Shown here: positions 7,797-15,216 of the stretch, piece by piece
Numbering within the stretch: the first letter of the stretch is position 1
Layout: each line of letters opens with the position of its first letter
Assembly (NCBI GenBank): GCA_034436035.1
Contig: DAOTVW010000130.1
Coordinates: 1-15,626 of the forward strand
DNA from: UBA4823 sp034436035
Lineage (GTDB): Bacteria > Chloroflexota > Anaerolineae > Anaerolineales > UBA4823
DNA: 15,626 nucleotides
Reading direction: 5' to 3'
The notes under the pieces: model-generated
What the model was told of the DNA's origin: nothing
What the model saw: only the letters and a program-made list of their open reading frames with translations
Database searches by the model: none
Made by a program: the position numbers and the translations under genes

Positions 7797-8946
7797 ATCG
7801 ATAAATTACCCCCAATCGAAAGGGATTTTTTACTGTCTAATGTTTTTTATGCTGCTTGGTATATGTTTAGGCTTGGGTTTATTAACCATCAACGGGTTAC
7901 AAATCCATAATCAAGTTCGAGAAACATTTGGAGAGCCGGCAACCGATTTAGATCTCTGGCAACAAATCCGGTACGAAACCATCCTATATCTGCATAAAGA
8001 GCAATTATTGACCCCGATAAATCAGCCACAGAATTCCATCATAATCAGCATTGCACCAAACGAAAACGTATCCCAAATCCTCATTCGTCTTCAGAAATCC
8101 AACCTCATCACAGATACCAACTCTCTGCGCATCTATTTACAATATTCTGGATTAGATAAACAGATCCTGGCTGGTGACCATCAAATTGATCCACCTTTAA
8201 CTCCCCTAAAAATTGCCCAGTCATTAACCTTGCAAACGAATATGCTGCTCCATTACACGATACTGCCTGGTTGGAGAAATGAAGAAATAGCCGAGTCCCT
8301 CCATGCTTCAGGAATTATTGCCAATCCGGAAGATTTCCTGCAAGCGTCACAGCAACCATTGCAGATGTTTTTGCCAGACATTGCGCCAAATGGGAATGTG
8401 TCAACTGAGGGATTTTTATTCCCCGATACCTATTCTCTCCTTCATCAAGAAAATAGTGCTGCATTAATCCACTTGTTTACCAGTCATTTTCAAGAACAAC
8501 TAACTCATCAACTCATGAATGATATTCAATCTCAAGGGTTAACGGTCTATCAAGCAGTAATTTTGGCATCCATTGTTCAACGAGAAACGGTCATTAAGGA
8601 TGAAATGCCAATGATAGCATCAGTCTATCTGAATCGCCTCCATGCGGATATGAAACTGGATTCCGATCCCACTGTTCAATACGCCATCGGTTATAACCAA
8701 TTACAGAAAACATGGTGGACAAATCCCCTTAGTGAACAAGATCTACAATTCGATAGCCCTTATAATACCTACCTGTATAAAGGTTTACCCCCCAGCCCTA
8801 TCTGCAACCCAAGTTTAGACGCTTTACTGGCGGTTGCTCAGCCAGCTCAAAGCGAATTCTTCTATTTCCGGGCAGCCTGCGATCAGAGTGGACGGCATAT
8901 TTTCTCTCGTACCTACCAAGAACATCTCGAGCAAGCTTGTCCTTAG
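7789..8946 (+). CDS. mltG: Endolytic murein transglycosylase MltG
   Basis: A 385-residue YceG/MltG family protein, a little longer than the E. coli enzyme. It cuts nascent glycan strands next to the membrane and so ends peptidoglycan polymerisation. One N-terminal transmembrane anchor lies at about 13-36. A LysM-like region follows at about 82-150. The catalytic domain contains EGFLFPDTY (207-215), ILASIVQRET with the likely catalytic Glu266, DSDPTVQYA (291-299), and YNTYLYKGLPPSPICNP (325-341). All core motifs are intact. The start overlaps ruvX by 8 nt, so translation is probably coupled. It is the last gene of the plus-strand run and converges with the aminotransferase gene. Confidence 0.95.
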   Translation: MRKSINYPQSKGIFYCLMFFMLLGICLGLGLLTINGLQIHNQVRETFGEPATDLDLWQQIRYETILYLHKEQLLTPINQPQNSIIISIAPNENVSQILIRLQKSNLITDTNSLRIYLQYSGLDKQILAGDHQIDPPLTPLKIAQSLTLQTNMLLHYTILPGWRNEEIAESLHASGIIANPEDFLQASQQPLQMFLPDIAPNGNVSTEGFLFPDTYSLLHQENSAALIHLFTSHFQEQLTHQLMNDIQSQGLTVYQAVILASIVQRETVIKDEMPMIASVYLNRLHADMKLDSDPTVQYAIGYNQLQKTWWTNPLSEQDLQFDSPYNTYLYKGLPPSPICNPSLDALLAVAQPAQSEFFYFRAACDQSGRHIFSRTYQEHLEQACP

Positions 8947-8964
8947 TGTATAAACAGTTTCGAT

Positions 8965-9011
8965 AAAAAAAGCGAGCGAAGCGGATTATCCATTAACTAT
9001 CCGCTTCGCTC
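8965..9011 (-). terminator. Intrinsic terminator between convergent mltG and aminotransferase genes
   Basis: A perfect 13-bp inverted repeat (8974-8986 with 8999-9011) encloses a 12-nt loop. Read on the minus strand it is followed by GC and seven T residues (8971-8965), the classic layout for ending the aminotransferase transcript. On the plus strand there is no good T-tract, so it would be a weaker stop for mltG. The rest of 8947-9058 shows no gene. Confidence 0.85.
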
Positions 9012-9058
9012 ACCGTTCAATCTTTGTCGGTTGCGCCGGTTTTATAGGTTTTCCGGAA

Positions 9059-10351
9059 TCAATTTTGTCGCACCAAATATTGTTCCATTTTTGCTTTAAT
9101 CACTTCGCCTAATCGGTAAATTCCTTCTTCGATCTTTTCGGGAGTCGCATTCGAGAAATTAAGGCGCATGGTATTGTGGCCGCCGCCGCCCGGGTAGAAC
9201 GGTTCTCCTGGCACAAAAGCTACTTTTTGCTTGAGAGCTTCTTCCAGAACATCTTTCGAGTTTAGGTATTCTGGCATTGTTCCCCATAAGAAAAGGCCTC
9301 CTTCCGGTTGCGTCCAATCAACCTCTGGTGGGAAATAGCGATCCATGGCTGCTAACATGGTATCGCGCCGTTCCCGATAGACACGGCGGATTAATTTTAC
9401 ATGCTCGTCTAAAAATCCTCCTTTGGAGACCTCATGGGCGACCATTTGAGTAAAAGTGGAAGTATGCAAATCTTCACCTTGTTTTGCCTCGACCATTTTT
9501 CGGATGACCTCAGGTGGTGCGACCGCCCAGGCCAGGCGTAAACCTGGGGCAAGGATTTTTGAAAAGGTGCTCAGGTAAATTACATTCCCGCGATAACAAT
9601 GACTGTGGTTCCCTCGATATTGACTATCCACAACAACGATGGAAGGTAAGTGTTCCCCTTCGAATCGTAACTGGCCATAAGGATCATCTTCTATGATAGG
9701 CACCCCATAGCGATCTGCTAATTCGACCAGTTGGTATCTCCTCTCCAGAGAGAGGGTAACACCGGTAGGGTTTTGGAAATTCGGTAAGACATAGATGAAT
9801 TTTGGCCCATAACGGAGCGCTTCTTCTAACGCTTCCGTAATCATGCCATTCTTATCCGAAGGAACAGCAACATATTCTGCTCCATACGCATTCCAGGCTT
9901 GTAAAGCCCCAAGATAGGTTGGTGATTCAACTAAAATCCGATCTCCTCGATTGATAAAAATTTTTCCGATTAAATCCAATGCTTGTTGAGAACCGGAAGT
10001 AATCAGGACATTATCCGGTGTGATCGTTATCCCATAGCGAGCCGTATGGCGTGATATTTGCTCTCGTAAGGGATAATAACCTTCGGTTGTCCCATACTGT
10101 AATGCCTGAGCTCCGTTCTCTTGCAGAACTTTCTGGCAAGCTTCAGCAAATTCCTTAATCGGAAAGACATCTGGTGCAGGCAAACCACCCGCAAAAGATA
10201 TGATATCCGGCTGCTCGGTAAGTTTGAGCAATTCCCGGACAGCAGAACTACCCATCCGTTTAGTACGATGAGCATAGCGATGATCCCAGGGAGTCTGTAA
10301 ACCACGTTCTTGTCGAAATGTACCCGTTACTTTTACCGCGGGTTTTACCAT
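9059..10351 (-). CDS. PLP-dependent aminotransferase, class I/II (LysN/MocR-aminotransferase-like)
   Basis: A 430-residue fold-type I aminotransferase without an N-terminal HTH domain. Seen: ISFAGGLPAPDVFP (51-64) and YGTTEGYYPLRE (86-97), both typical of the LysN/2-aminoadipate and MocR-related branch; NPTG (194-197); EDDPYGQLRF with the PLP-nitrogen Asp (about 222); TFSK with the Schiff-base Lys265; and the substrate-carboxylate Arg396 in NTMRLNFS. These enzymes often accept branched-chain, aromatic or 2-aminoadipate substrates, so the exact substrate is not readable. A strong AAAGGAGGT (10364-10356) precedes the ATG. It follows the SHMT-GcvT gene by 23 nt and is very probably co-transcribed with it, which hints at glycine/serine or related amino-acid metabolism. 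Confidence 0.9.
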   Translation of the reverse strand: MVKPAVKVTGTFRQERGLQTPWDHRYAHRTKRMGSSAVRELLKLTEQPDIISFAGGLPAPDVFPIKEFAEACQKVLQENGAQALQYGTTEGYYPLREQISRHTARYGITITPDNVLITSGSQQALDLIGKIFINRGDRILVESPTYLGALQAWNAYGAEYVAVPSDKNGMITEALEEALRYGPKFIYVLPNFQNPTGVTLSLERRYQLVELADRYGVPIIEDDPYGQLRFEGEHLPSIVVVDSQYRGNHSHCYRGNVIYLSTFSKILAPGLRLAWAVAPPEVIRKMVEAKQGEDLHTSTFTQMVAHEVSKGGFLDEHVKLIRRVYRERRDTMLAAMDRYFPPEVDWTQPEGGLFLWGTMPEYLNSKDVLEEALKQKVAFVPGEPFYPGGGGHNTMRLNFSNATPEKIEEGIYRLGEVIKAKMEQYLVRQN

Positions 10352-10374
10352 TCATACCTCCTTTACAAAAATTT

Positions 10375-13300
10375 TTAAGGGAAGCGGCTCAATACCACTG
10401 CTTCAGTAGGGATAACCGCTTTATCCCCTAATTTAAACTCTGCTGGTGCCTTGCCGACTTTCTCTGGCGCACCCTGGTAGATATAAATTTGTGTCCCTTC
10501 TTCTGCATATTTCAGCTCAACAAAAGCTTGTCCGGTCAATAAACCCTGTTGGTCAACGGCACAACTCGTAACCCATCCAATCACCTTTCCGCGTTTATCC
10601 ACCACAGGGTCTCCATTGTGTGCCATGCGCACCCCTTTCTCTGGGAACTGGAAGCGAACGACAACACCTTTCCGTTCTTTCTCCCGCTGGGCAAACGCTT
10701 CTCTGCCAATGAACCATGGTTTATGTAGCTTTACATAACTGCCGAATCCCGCTTCAGCAACCCCTAAGTCTCGCTCCCCCCATTTCCCAGAGCCCATACC
10801 CATCTCATGCCCATAGAGTGGCAATCCTGCTTCCGTGCGCAATGAATCACGCGCCCCTAAGCCTATTGGCTTGACACCAAATGGTTCACCTACCCGCAAA
10901 ATCTCGCGGAAGAGGTCGGAAGCCTTATCTGGGTGAACAAACAATTCAAAAGCCATTCGCTCGCCGGTATAGCCTGTTCGCGAGACAATGAGATCAAATT
11001 CACCTACTTTTGCATCGCATAAGTGAGTACGCTCGAGCTTCATGATCTTTTTACGGTTTTCTGCATCCACTCCCATTGCGAGGAGAATATCGCGTGATTT
11101 TGGGCCCTGCAGTGCTATATCTACACGCATATCCTTGCCTTCCTTGCGGTCGCGCAAATTCCTCAACCAGACATTTCGTCCAAATGCACGCGCCCATGGG
11201 CGGTCTTTATCGATCATGACCTTCCCATCCTTGACTGCCATTAACCATGCCCAATCTTTATCATCATTAGAAGCATTTACAACAACCAAAAACTTTTCTT
11301 TACCCCTGCGATAAACGAGGGTATCATCAATAACATTCGCAAACGGATCAAGGAAATGGGTGTAGCAAGACTCTCCAACTTCTAACCCTCCAATATCATT
11401 TCCGCAAACACTATCCAAAAATGCAGCTGCATCGGCACCTTCGGCTTGATAAACTCCCATGTGCGCCACATCGAATAAACCAGCCGCCTGGCGAGTCGCA
11501 TTATGTTCTTCGATCACGGAGCTATACCAAACCGGCATTTCCCATCCGGCAAAGGGAATCAATTTTGCCCCTAGTTCGCGATGTAACTCATAAATAGGGG
11601 TACGCTTTAATCCGGTTTCAACCTCGCTCCAGTGAAATTCATCCAATGGTTTACCATTTTGTCCTTTTGGCATTCCAAAATAATATGGTTTATTTTCTTT
11701 TTCACCATCTTTAACCGTCTTGGGAGCCGGGACTGGGGTTATGTCACGAACAATGATTGGACCTGGAACTTTTTTCATAATATTTGCTGGGCTATGATCC
11801 AATCCGGAAAAATCAACATAGCCATCCGAGAGTGCTCGTAACCATGTCGCAGCCAGAGATGCTTTTTGCTCGTCAAATTGCAGGAGATATTCCGTGCTGG
11901 ATTGACAAGATAACCAGCCCTCGACAGTACCCTGTGGGGTTTCTATTTTCACAGAGCTCGACTCACCAGGGTTTAGCACCGAGATATCGACATCGGTAAC
12001 GTAATCGAGGAATTGACGAACCGCATCCCCCTTAACCAGAAAAGCAGCCAATTTATCTTTTGTTTCAAATTGATCATCAAGGAAATAAAAGTGAGGATAG
12101 CCATGATGCGTCGGGGTAAAGTCGATTCCCGCTTTTTCGGTTAATGAACGAACCTGAAGTTTCGCCGCTTCTAATACATCAAAATCCACCTTTGCTCGCC
12201 TTAAACTACCTTTACGAATGGCGTATGTATAAGGTTTTGTCGCTTTGAGGATTTGGATGATGATCTCTGCTAATTGTTCCATTTCCGATTCTTTGAAGCC
12301 ACGTTGGGTTAACCAAGGAGTGCCCATCCGTATCCCAGAAGGATCGGCAGCGGAGGTATCACCTGGAATAGTGTTTCGATTTACGACAATTCCGGCGATA
12401 TCCAATATTCGAGCAGCTTGATCTCCAGACAATGTCGTTCCGTCTGCGCCAACAAAGGTACTACAATCAAGATTGGTCAAATGAGTATTCGTACCCCCAT
12501 AGGCGATCTTTCCACCAAGAGAACGAAGTTTTTCAGTAAATGCAATACTGTTTTTCACGACTTGTGTCTGAAGTTGGCGGAATTGCTCCGTTTTCGCTAA
12601 CTTGAACGCCAAAGCCATTGCCGCAAAAACATTCACATGGGGTCCACCCTGTTCCCCTGGGAAAACAGCTCGGTCAATTTTCTTGGCTAAACTTGCGTTA
12701 GTGGTGAGGATGCAGGCTCCGCGTGGGCCGCATAATGATTTATGTGTGGTGAATGTAATCACATCGGCATATCCCAGCGGGGAAGGATAGACACCGGCAG
12801 CTACCAACCCAGCGACATGCGCAATATCTGCCATTAGATATGCCCCAACTGCTTTAGCAATATCACGAAAACGCTCCCAATCCACCGCCCAAGGGTAAGA
12901 AGAATACCCGGCAATTATGATTTTCGGTTGGACTTGTTTAGCTAATTGTTCAACTGCATCATAATCGATTTGCTCCGTCTTTGGATCAATGGTGTAATGA
13001 TAAGCCTGGTAGTATTTACCGGAGCGGTTTACTGACGATCCATGGGTTAAATGCCCCCCGTGCAGCAAGCTCATTCCTAAAATTGGATCACCGGGGTTAA
13101 TGAGCGCATGGAATACAGCATTATTCGCTGGGGCGCCAGATAAGGGTTGAACATTCACGAAGATATCATCTGCGTCCACCTTGGTATTGGCAAATAATTC
13201 TGCACAACGTCGTCTAGCTAACATTTCTACGATATCCGCGTATTCCACACCTTTGTAATAACGAGGGTCAGAAAAACGACGAAATTCAGATAAACGCGTT

Positions 13301-13533
13301 TCGTAATCGAAAATTTCTTCTTCCACTAATTTCCGGGTTGCTTCGTCTGGATACCCTTCTGCATATATATTTTGAAAAGCCGAACTTAAAACTTCACGCA
13401 CCGCTAATGGCGCAGTGCTTTCACTAGGGATTAAGATCAGTTTACGGGTTTGTCGTTCCGCCTCAATTTTTAACAACTCATCAAGATTGGGGTCAAACTC
13501 ATTGACAGAACCACGAAATAGAAAATCATTCAT
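10375..13533 (-). CDS. Fused serine hydroxymethyltransferase and glycine cleavage T-protein (aminomethyltransferase)
   Basis: One uninterrupted 1052-residue frame. Residues about 1-435 are SHMT (serine + THF to glycine + methylene-THF): YAEGYP with Glu59, HGGHLTHG (158-165), MADIAHVAGL (234-243), Schiff-base Lys265 in TTHKS, GPRG (269-272) and Arg402 in GIRMGTP. An extra stretch of about 26 residues sits between YAEGYP and RYYKG. Residues about 483-585 look like a decayed T-protein N-terminal module. Residues about 645-1052 are a full GcvT: FAGWEMPVWY (661-670), Asp736-Asp737 in VIDDTLVY, RTGYTGE with the folate-contact Glu858, and GLGARDSLRTEAGLPLYGHE (891-910). T-protein releases ammonia and methylene-THF from aminomethyl-lipoyl H-protein, so the two halves share the folate product. 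AGGAG lies six bases before the ATG. P, H and L proteins are not in the window. Confidence 0.95.
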   Translation of the reverse strand: MNDFLFRGSVNEFDPNLDELLKIEAERQTRKLILIPSESTAPLAVREVLSSAFQNIYAEGYPDEATRKLVEEEIFDYETRLSEFRRFSDPRYYKGVEYADIVEMLARRRCAELFANTKVDADDIFVNVQPLSGAPANNAVFHALINPGDPILGMSLLHGGHLTHGSSVNRSGKYYQAYHYTIDPKTEQIDYDAVEQLAKQVQPKIIIAGYSSYPWAVDWERFRDIAKAVGAYLMADIAHVAGLVAAGVYPSPLGYADVITFTTHKSLCGPRGACILTTNASLAKKIDRAVFPGEQGGPHVNVFAAMALAFKLAKTEQFRQLQTQVVKNSIAFTEKLRSLGGKIAYGGTNTHLTNLDCSTFVGADGTTLSGDQAARILDIAGIVVNRNTIPGDTSAADPSGIRMGTPWLTQRGFKESEMEQLAEIIIQILKATKPYTYAIRKGSLRRAKVDFDVLEAAKLQVRSLTEKAGIDFTPTHHGYPHFYFLDDQFETKDKLAAFLVKGDAVRQFLDYVTDVDISVLNPGESSSVKIETPQGTVEGWLSCQSSTEYLLQFDEQKASLAATWLRALSDGYVDFSGLDHSPANIMKKVPGPIIVRDITPVPAPKTVKDGEKENKPYYFGMPKGQNGKPLDEFHWSEVETGLKRTPIYELHRELGAKLIPFAGWEMPVWYSSVIEEHNATRQAAGLFDVAHMGVYQAEGADAAAFLDSVCGNDIGGLEVGESCYTHFLDPFANVIDDTLVYRRGKEKFLVVVNASNDDKDWAWLMAVKDGKVMIDKDRPWARAFGRNVWLRNLRDRKEGKDMRVDIALQGPKSRDILLAMGVDAENRKKIMKLERTHLCDAKVGEFDLIVSRTGYTGERMAFELFVHPDKASDLFREILRVGEPFGVKPIGLGARDSLRTEAGLPLYGHEMGMGSGKWGERDLGVAEAGFGSYVKLHKPWFIGREAFAQREKERKGVVVRFQFPEKGVRMAHNGDPVVDKRGKVIGWVTSCAVDQQGLLTGQAFVELKYAEEGTQIYIYQGAPEKVGKAPAEFKLGDKAVIPTEAVVLSRFP

Positions 13534-13568
13534 GACGGACTCCTATGTAAAGATTTTATTGAAACTGA

Positions 13569-13583
13569 CAGATATATTATCTG
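13569..13583. repeat. Short inverted repeat in the SHMT-GcvT leader
   Basis: CAGATA, three bases, then TATCTG lies about 36 nt before the fusion's start codon in the 96-nt gap 13534-13629. It could be an operator or a small leader hairpin; at 6 bp per arm in AT-rich DNA chance is also possible. I see no glycine riboswitch in this gap. Confidence 0.3.
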
Positions 13584-13629
13584 ACGTTTTTATTGCCATA
13601 ACCATTAATTTTAGATGAAAATGCCTGTT

Positions 13630-14031
13630 TCACGGAACAATTCCTGCGCAGGATATTTTGTCTTCCGGTGACTTGGCATAAGCCTGTTTCCATTCTTTTC
13701 CATCCAATAATAATTCACATCCTAGATCGCCCGTATGGGTCGGATTACCGGCAGTGAGGATAACCACCGTCCCTTTTGGTATTTTTACCGTGACGCGCCA
13801 GGGAACTGCCACGACCATTAATTCCGAAGCTTCACCATTGGCTAATGTATAGGAAACCTCTGCAGTGGATGCACTACCGACCAAACGATAGGTCACGGTA
13901 TGAGAGTTGGGAAGAGAAGATGAAAAAACACCTAAGCGGTATAAAACAAACCCGCCAACCAGGATGATTGCAAGGAACACAATCATTTGAAGGACTGAAC
14001 GATTTCGTTGCGTTTGAGTATTTTCTATCAT
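13630..14031 (-). CDS. Membrane-anchored MmpS-like protein
   Basis: A 133-residue protein from the chosen ATG. One transmembrane helix at about 13-32 is followed by an extracytoplasmic beta-rich domain: VTYRLVGSASTAEVSYT (46-62), VPWRVTVKIPKGTVVILTA (76-94) and a C-terminal LLLDG strand. Two Cys residues, Cys105 and Cys128, could form a disulfide. This pattern resembles the MmpS/transport-accessory domain of mycobacteria, which works beside MmpL exporters, but no MmpL is seen here. The frame extends five codons to a TTG at 14046; the ATG at 14031 has GGTGA seven bases upstream and is preferred. A possible -10 (TACTAT, 14062-14057) lies just upstream. It precedes the SHMT-GcvT gene by 96 nt, so a shared transcript is possible but not shown. 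Confidence 0.65.
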   Translation of the reverse strand: MIENTQTQRNRSVLQMIVFLAIILVGGFVLYRLGVFSSSLPNSHTVTYRLVGSASTAEVSYTLANGEASELMVVAVPWRVTVKIPKGTVVILTAGNPTHTGDLGCELLLDGKEWKQAYAKSPEDKISCAGIVP

Positions 14032-14080
14032 CTGCCATTCACCCAATTGAGATCAAATAGTAAACTCTTTGCGCATTAAC

Positions 14081-14117
14081 AAAAAGTCATCCTATGAATT
14101 TGATTTCATAGGATGAC
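14081..14117 (-). terminator. Intrinsic terminator after tRNA-Val
   Basis: A perfect 13-bp stem (14086-14098 with 14105-14117) and 6-nt loop are followed on the minus strand by five T residues (14085-14081). It sits 7 nt beyond the tRNA 3' end and separates the tRNA from the MmpS-like gene. Confidence 0.85.
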
Positions 14118-14124
14118 CCAATAA

Positions 14125-14198
14125 TGGGCGGAAAGGGACTCGAACCCCCGACCTCCTCTGTGTAAGAGAGGCGCTCTAACCAACTGAGCTATCCGCCC
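14125..14198 (-). tRNA. tRNA-Val (anticodon UAC)
   Basis: The 74-nt minus-strand sequence folds as a complete cloverleaf. The acceptor GGGCGGA (14198-14192) pairs with TCCGCCC (14132-14126), with discriminator A at 14125. The D-arm has AGCTCAGTTGGTTAGAGC. The anticodon stem CCTCT/AGAGG closes the loop CTTACAC, giving anticodon TAC, which reads GUA valine codons. The T-arm contains GGTTCGAGTCC. CCA is not encoded. A TATAAT (14216-14211) with a partial -35 (CTGAAA) lies just upstream, and a terminator follows, so it is probably a single-gene transcript. Confidence 0.97.
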
Positions 14199-14361
14199 GA
14201 TCATGTTTTTATTATACTCGAATTTACCATTATTTCAGGGAAAAATATCTGTTGAATTAATTTGCATTTTCAGGAATATTTTCATAAAGCTTTGTATTAT
14301 GATGTAAATGTGGTAATATTTATTTAATGTAATCGCTGGAATAAAAGAAAGAGGAGTTGTT
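14199..14361. other. AT-rich divergent intergenic region between tRNA-Val and the RpiR-type gene
   Basis: Holds the tRNA promoter on the minus strand and the unseen promoter of the regulator on the plus strand. TTTCAGG occurs twice in the same direction (14233-14239 and 14268-14274), 35 bp apart, and could be part of a regulator site. No clear -35/-10 pair is visible for the regulator gene; TATTAT at 14295-14300 is the best -10 candidate. Confidence 0.35.
14211..14216 (-). promoter_or_regulatory. -10 element of the tRNA-Val promoter
   Basis: A perfect TATAAT on the minus strand lies 12 nt before the mature tRNA 5' end. CTGAAA, a 4-of-6 match to a -35, stands 16 nt upstream. The leader removed by RNase P would be only a few bases. 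Confidence 0.55.
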
Positions 14362-15198
14362 ATGGAGTACGAAAATCGCATTCGTGCCGAACGTCCAAAA
14401 ATGTCCAAAAGCTTTGCCAAATTGGCAGATTTTTTGCTGGATTCCTATATCGAAGCATCCTTCATGACTGCCAGTGAACTCGCGCATACGCTCAATCTGG
14501 ATGCAGCTACAGTAGTGCGTTTCTCGCAACATTTAGGTTACATTGGTTTCCCAGAACTACAGCAAGAAATACGGGAAAAAGTAAAAAGGGACTTTTTAAT
14601 AAAACCCCAAGATGCAAAAACACCGAATACCCCCACGCATGTTGCCCATCAAGCTTTGAATGAAATCGCAAATGCGATAGAACAAACCCGTGTCTCTTTA
14701 GATACAGACGCCCTCGCAGAATTAGTCGAGATGATCGGCAAGGCTCGCCGAATCATTATTTTAGCAGAGGGTCCGGCGCAACCAAATGCTTATAGCCTGG
14801 TGCAATATCTGGAACAAGGTGGGTTTCCGGTCTATATTGCTCGTTCCGGAGTAGTAGATTTAGCTCGAACCATTAATACCGCCACTAACCAAGACTTGTT
14901 GATTGCAATCGAAATCAAAGGTCAATCGGTCTATATTGCCAGAGCATTATGCGAAGCACAATCAAAAGGGATTCCCACTGCGGCTATTTTAGGGGCAGCA
15001 TCTCTCTCCTCAGCGCGTTGTGCAAATATTGTCATTTCTGCTGCGACCCATCCTTCAATCGGCGTCTCTACAGTTTCGGTTGAAGCAATGATTTATGCTT
15101 TATCCCAATTATTGCACTGGCGCTTCGCCGATCGATTTGCCGGAACAGAACAATCCATCGCTGAAATTTCAGAACGATTGGGAAGCAACTTAGATTAA
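14362..15198 (+). CDS. MurR/RpiR family transcriptional regulator
   Basis: A 278-residue DNA-binding regulator with the usual two-part build. The N-terminal helix-turn-helix (about 5-78) includes MTASELAHTLNLDAATVVRFSQHLGYIGF (35-63, described here by its ends MTASEL and LGYIGF). The C-terminal SIS-like domain spans about 128-255. SIS domains normally bind a phosphosugar through an SxSGxT/S loop; here the equivalent place reads AIEIKGQS (182-188), so the serine-rich phosphate loop is lost and the ligand may not be a sugar phosphate. GAGGAG lies five bases before the ATG. An FAH-family gene follows after 18 nt, so the regulator may control that pathway and its own transcription. Family call is firm; ligand is unknown. 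Confidence 0.9.
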   Translation: MEYENRIRAERPKMSKSFAKLADFLLDSYIEASFMTASELAHTLNLDAATVVRFSQHLGYIGFPELQQEIREKVKRDFLIKPQDAKTPNTPTHVAHQALNEIANAIEQTRVSLDTDALAELVEMIGKARRIIILAEGPAQPNAYSLVQYLEQGGFPVYIARSGVVDLARTINTATNQDLLIAIEIKGQSVYIARALCEAQSKGIPTAAILGAASLSSARCANIVISAATHPSIGVSTVSVEAMIYALSQLLHWRFADRFAGTEQSIAEISERLGSNLD

Positions 15199-15203
15199 TT
15201 CAC

Positions 15204-15208
15204 AAGGA
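15204..15208 (+). promoter_or_regulatory. Ribosome binding site of the FAH-family gene
   Basis: AAGGA lies eight bases before the ATG at 15217, just after the regulator's stop codon. It supports that ATG as the start. Confidence 0.55.
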
Positions 15209-15216
15209 TTAATTCT

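Noticed and set aside
10375..13533. Two adjacent genes (glyA and gcvT) joined by a missed stop
   Set aside because: The frame runs without a stop through a structured linker of about 200 residues, with no internal Shine-Dalgarno plus start noticed before the GcvT half, so a true fusion is the simpler reading.
13415..13618. Plus-strand frame of 67 codons opposite the SHMT start
   Set aside because: Antisense to the SHMT N-terminus and its leader, no ribosome binding site or recognisable motif.
14125..14198. tRNA-Val as an integration site for a mobile element
   Set aside because: No integrase, no direct repeat of the tRNA 3' end in the window, and ordinary chromosomal genes on both sides.
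14235..14532. Two minus-strand frames over the start of the RpiR-type gene
   Set aside because: They are antisense to the HTH coding region and to its leader, have no plausible start signals and show no protein-like motifs.
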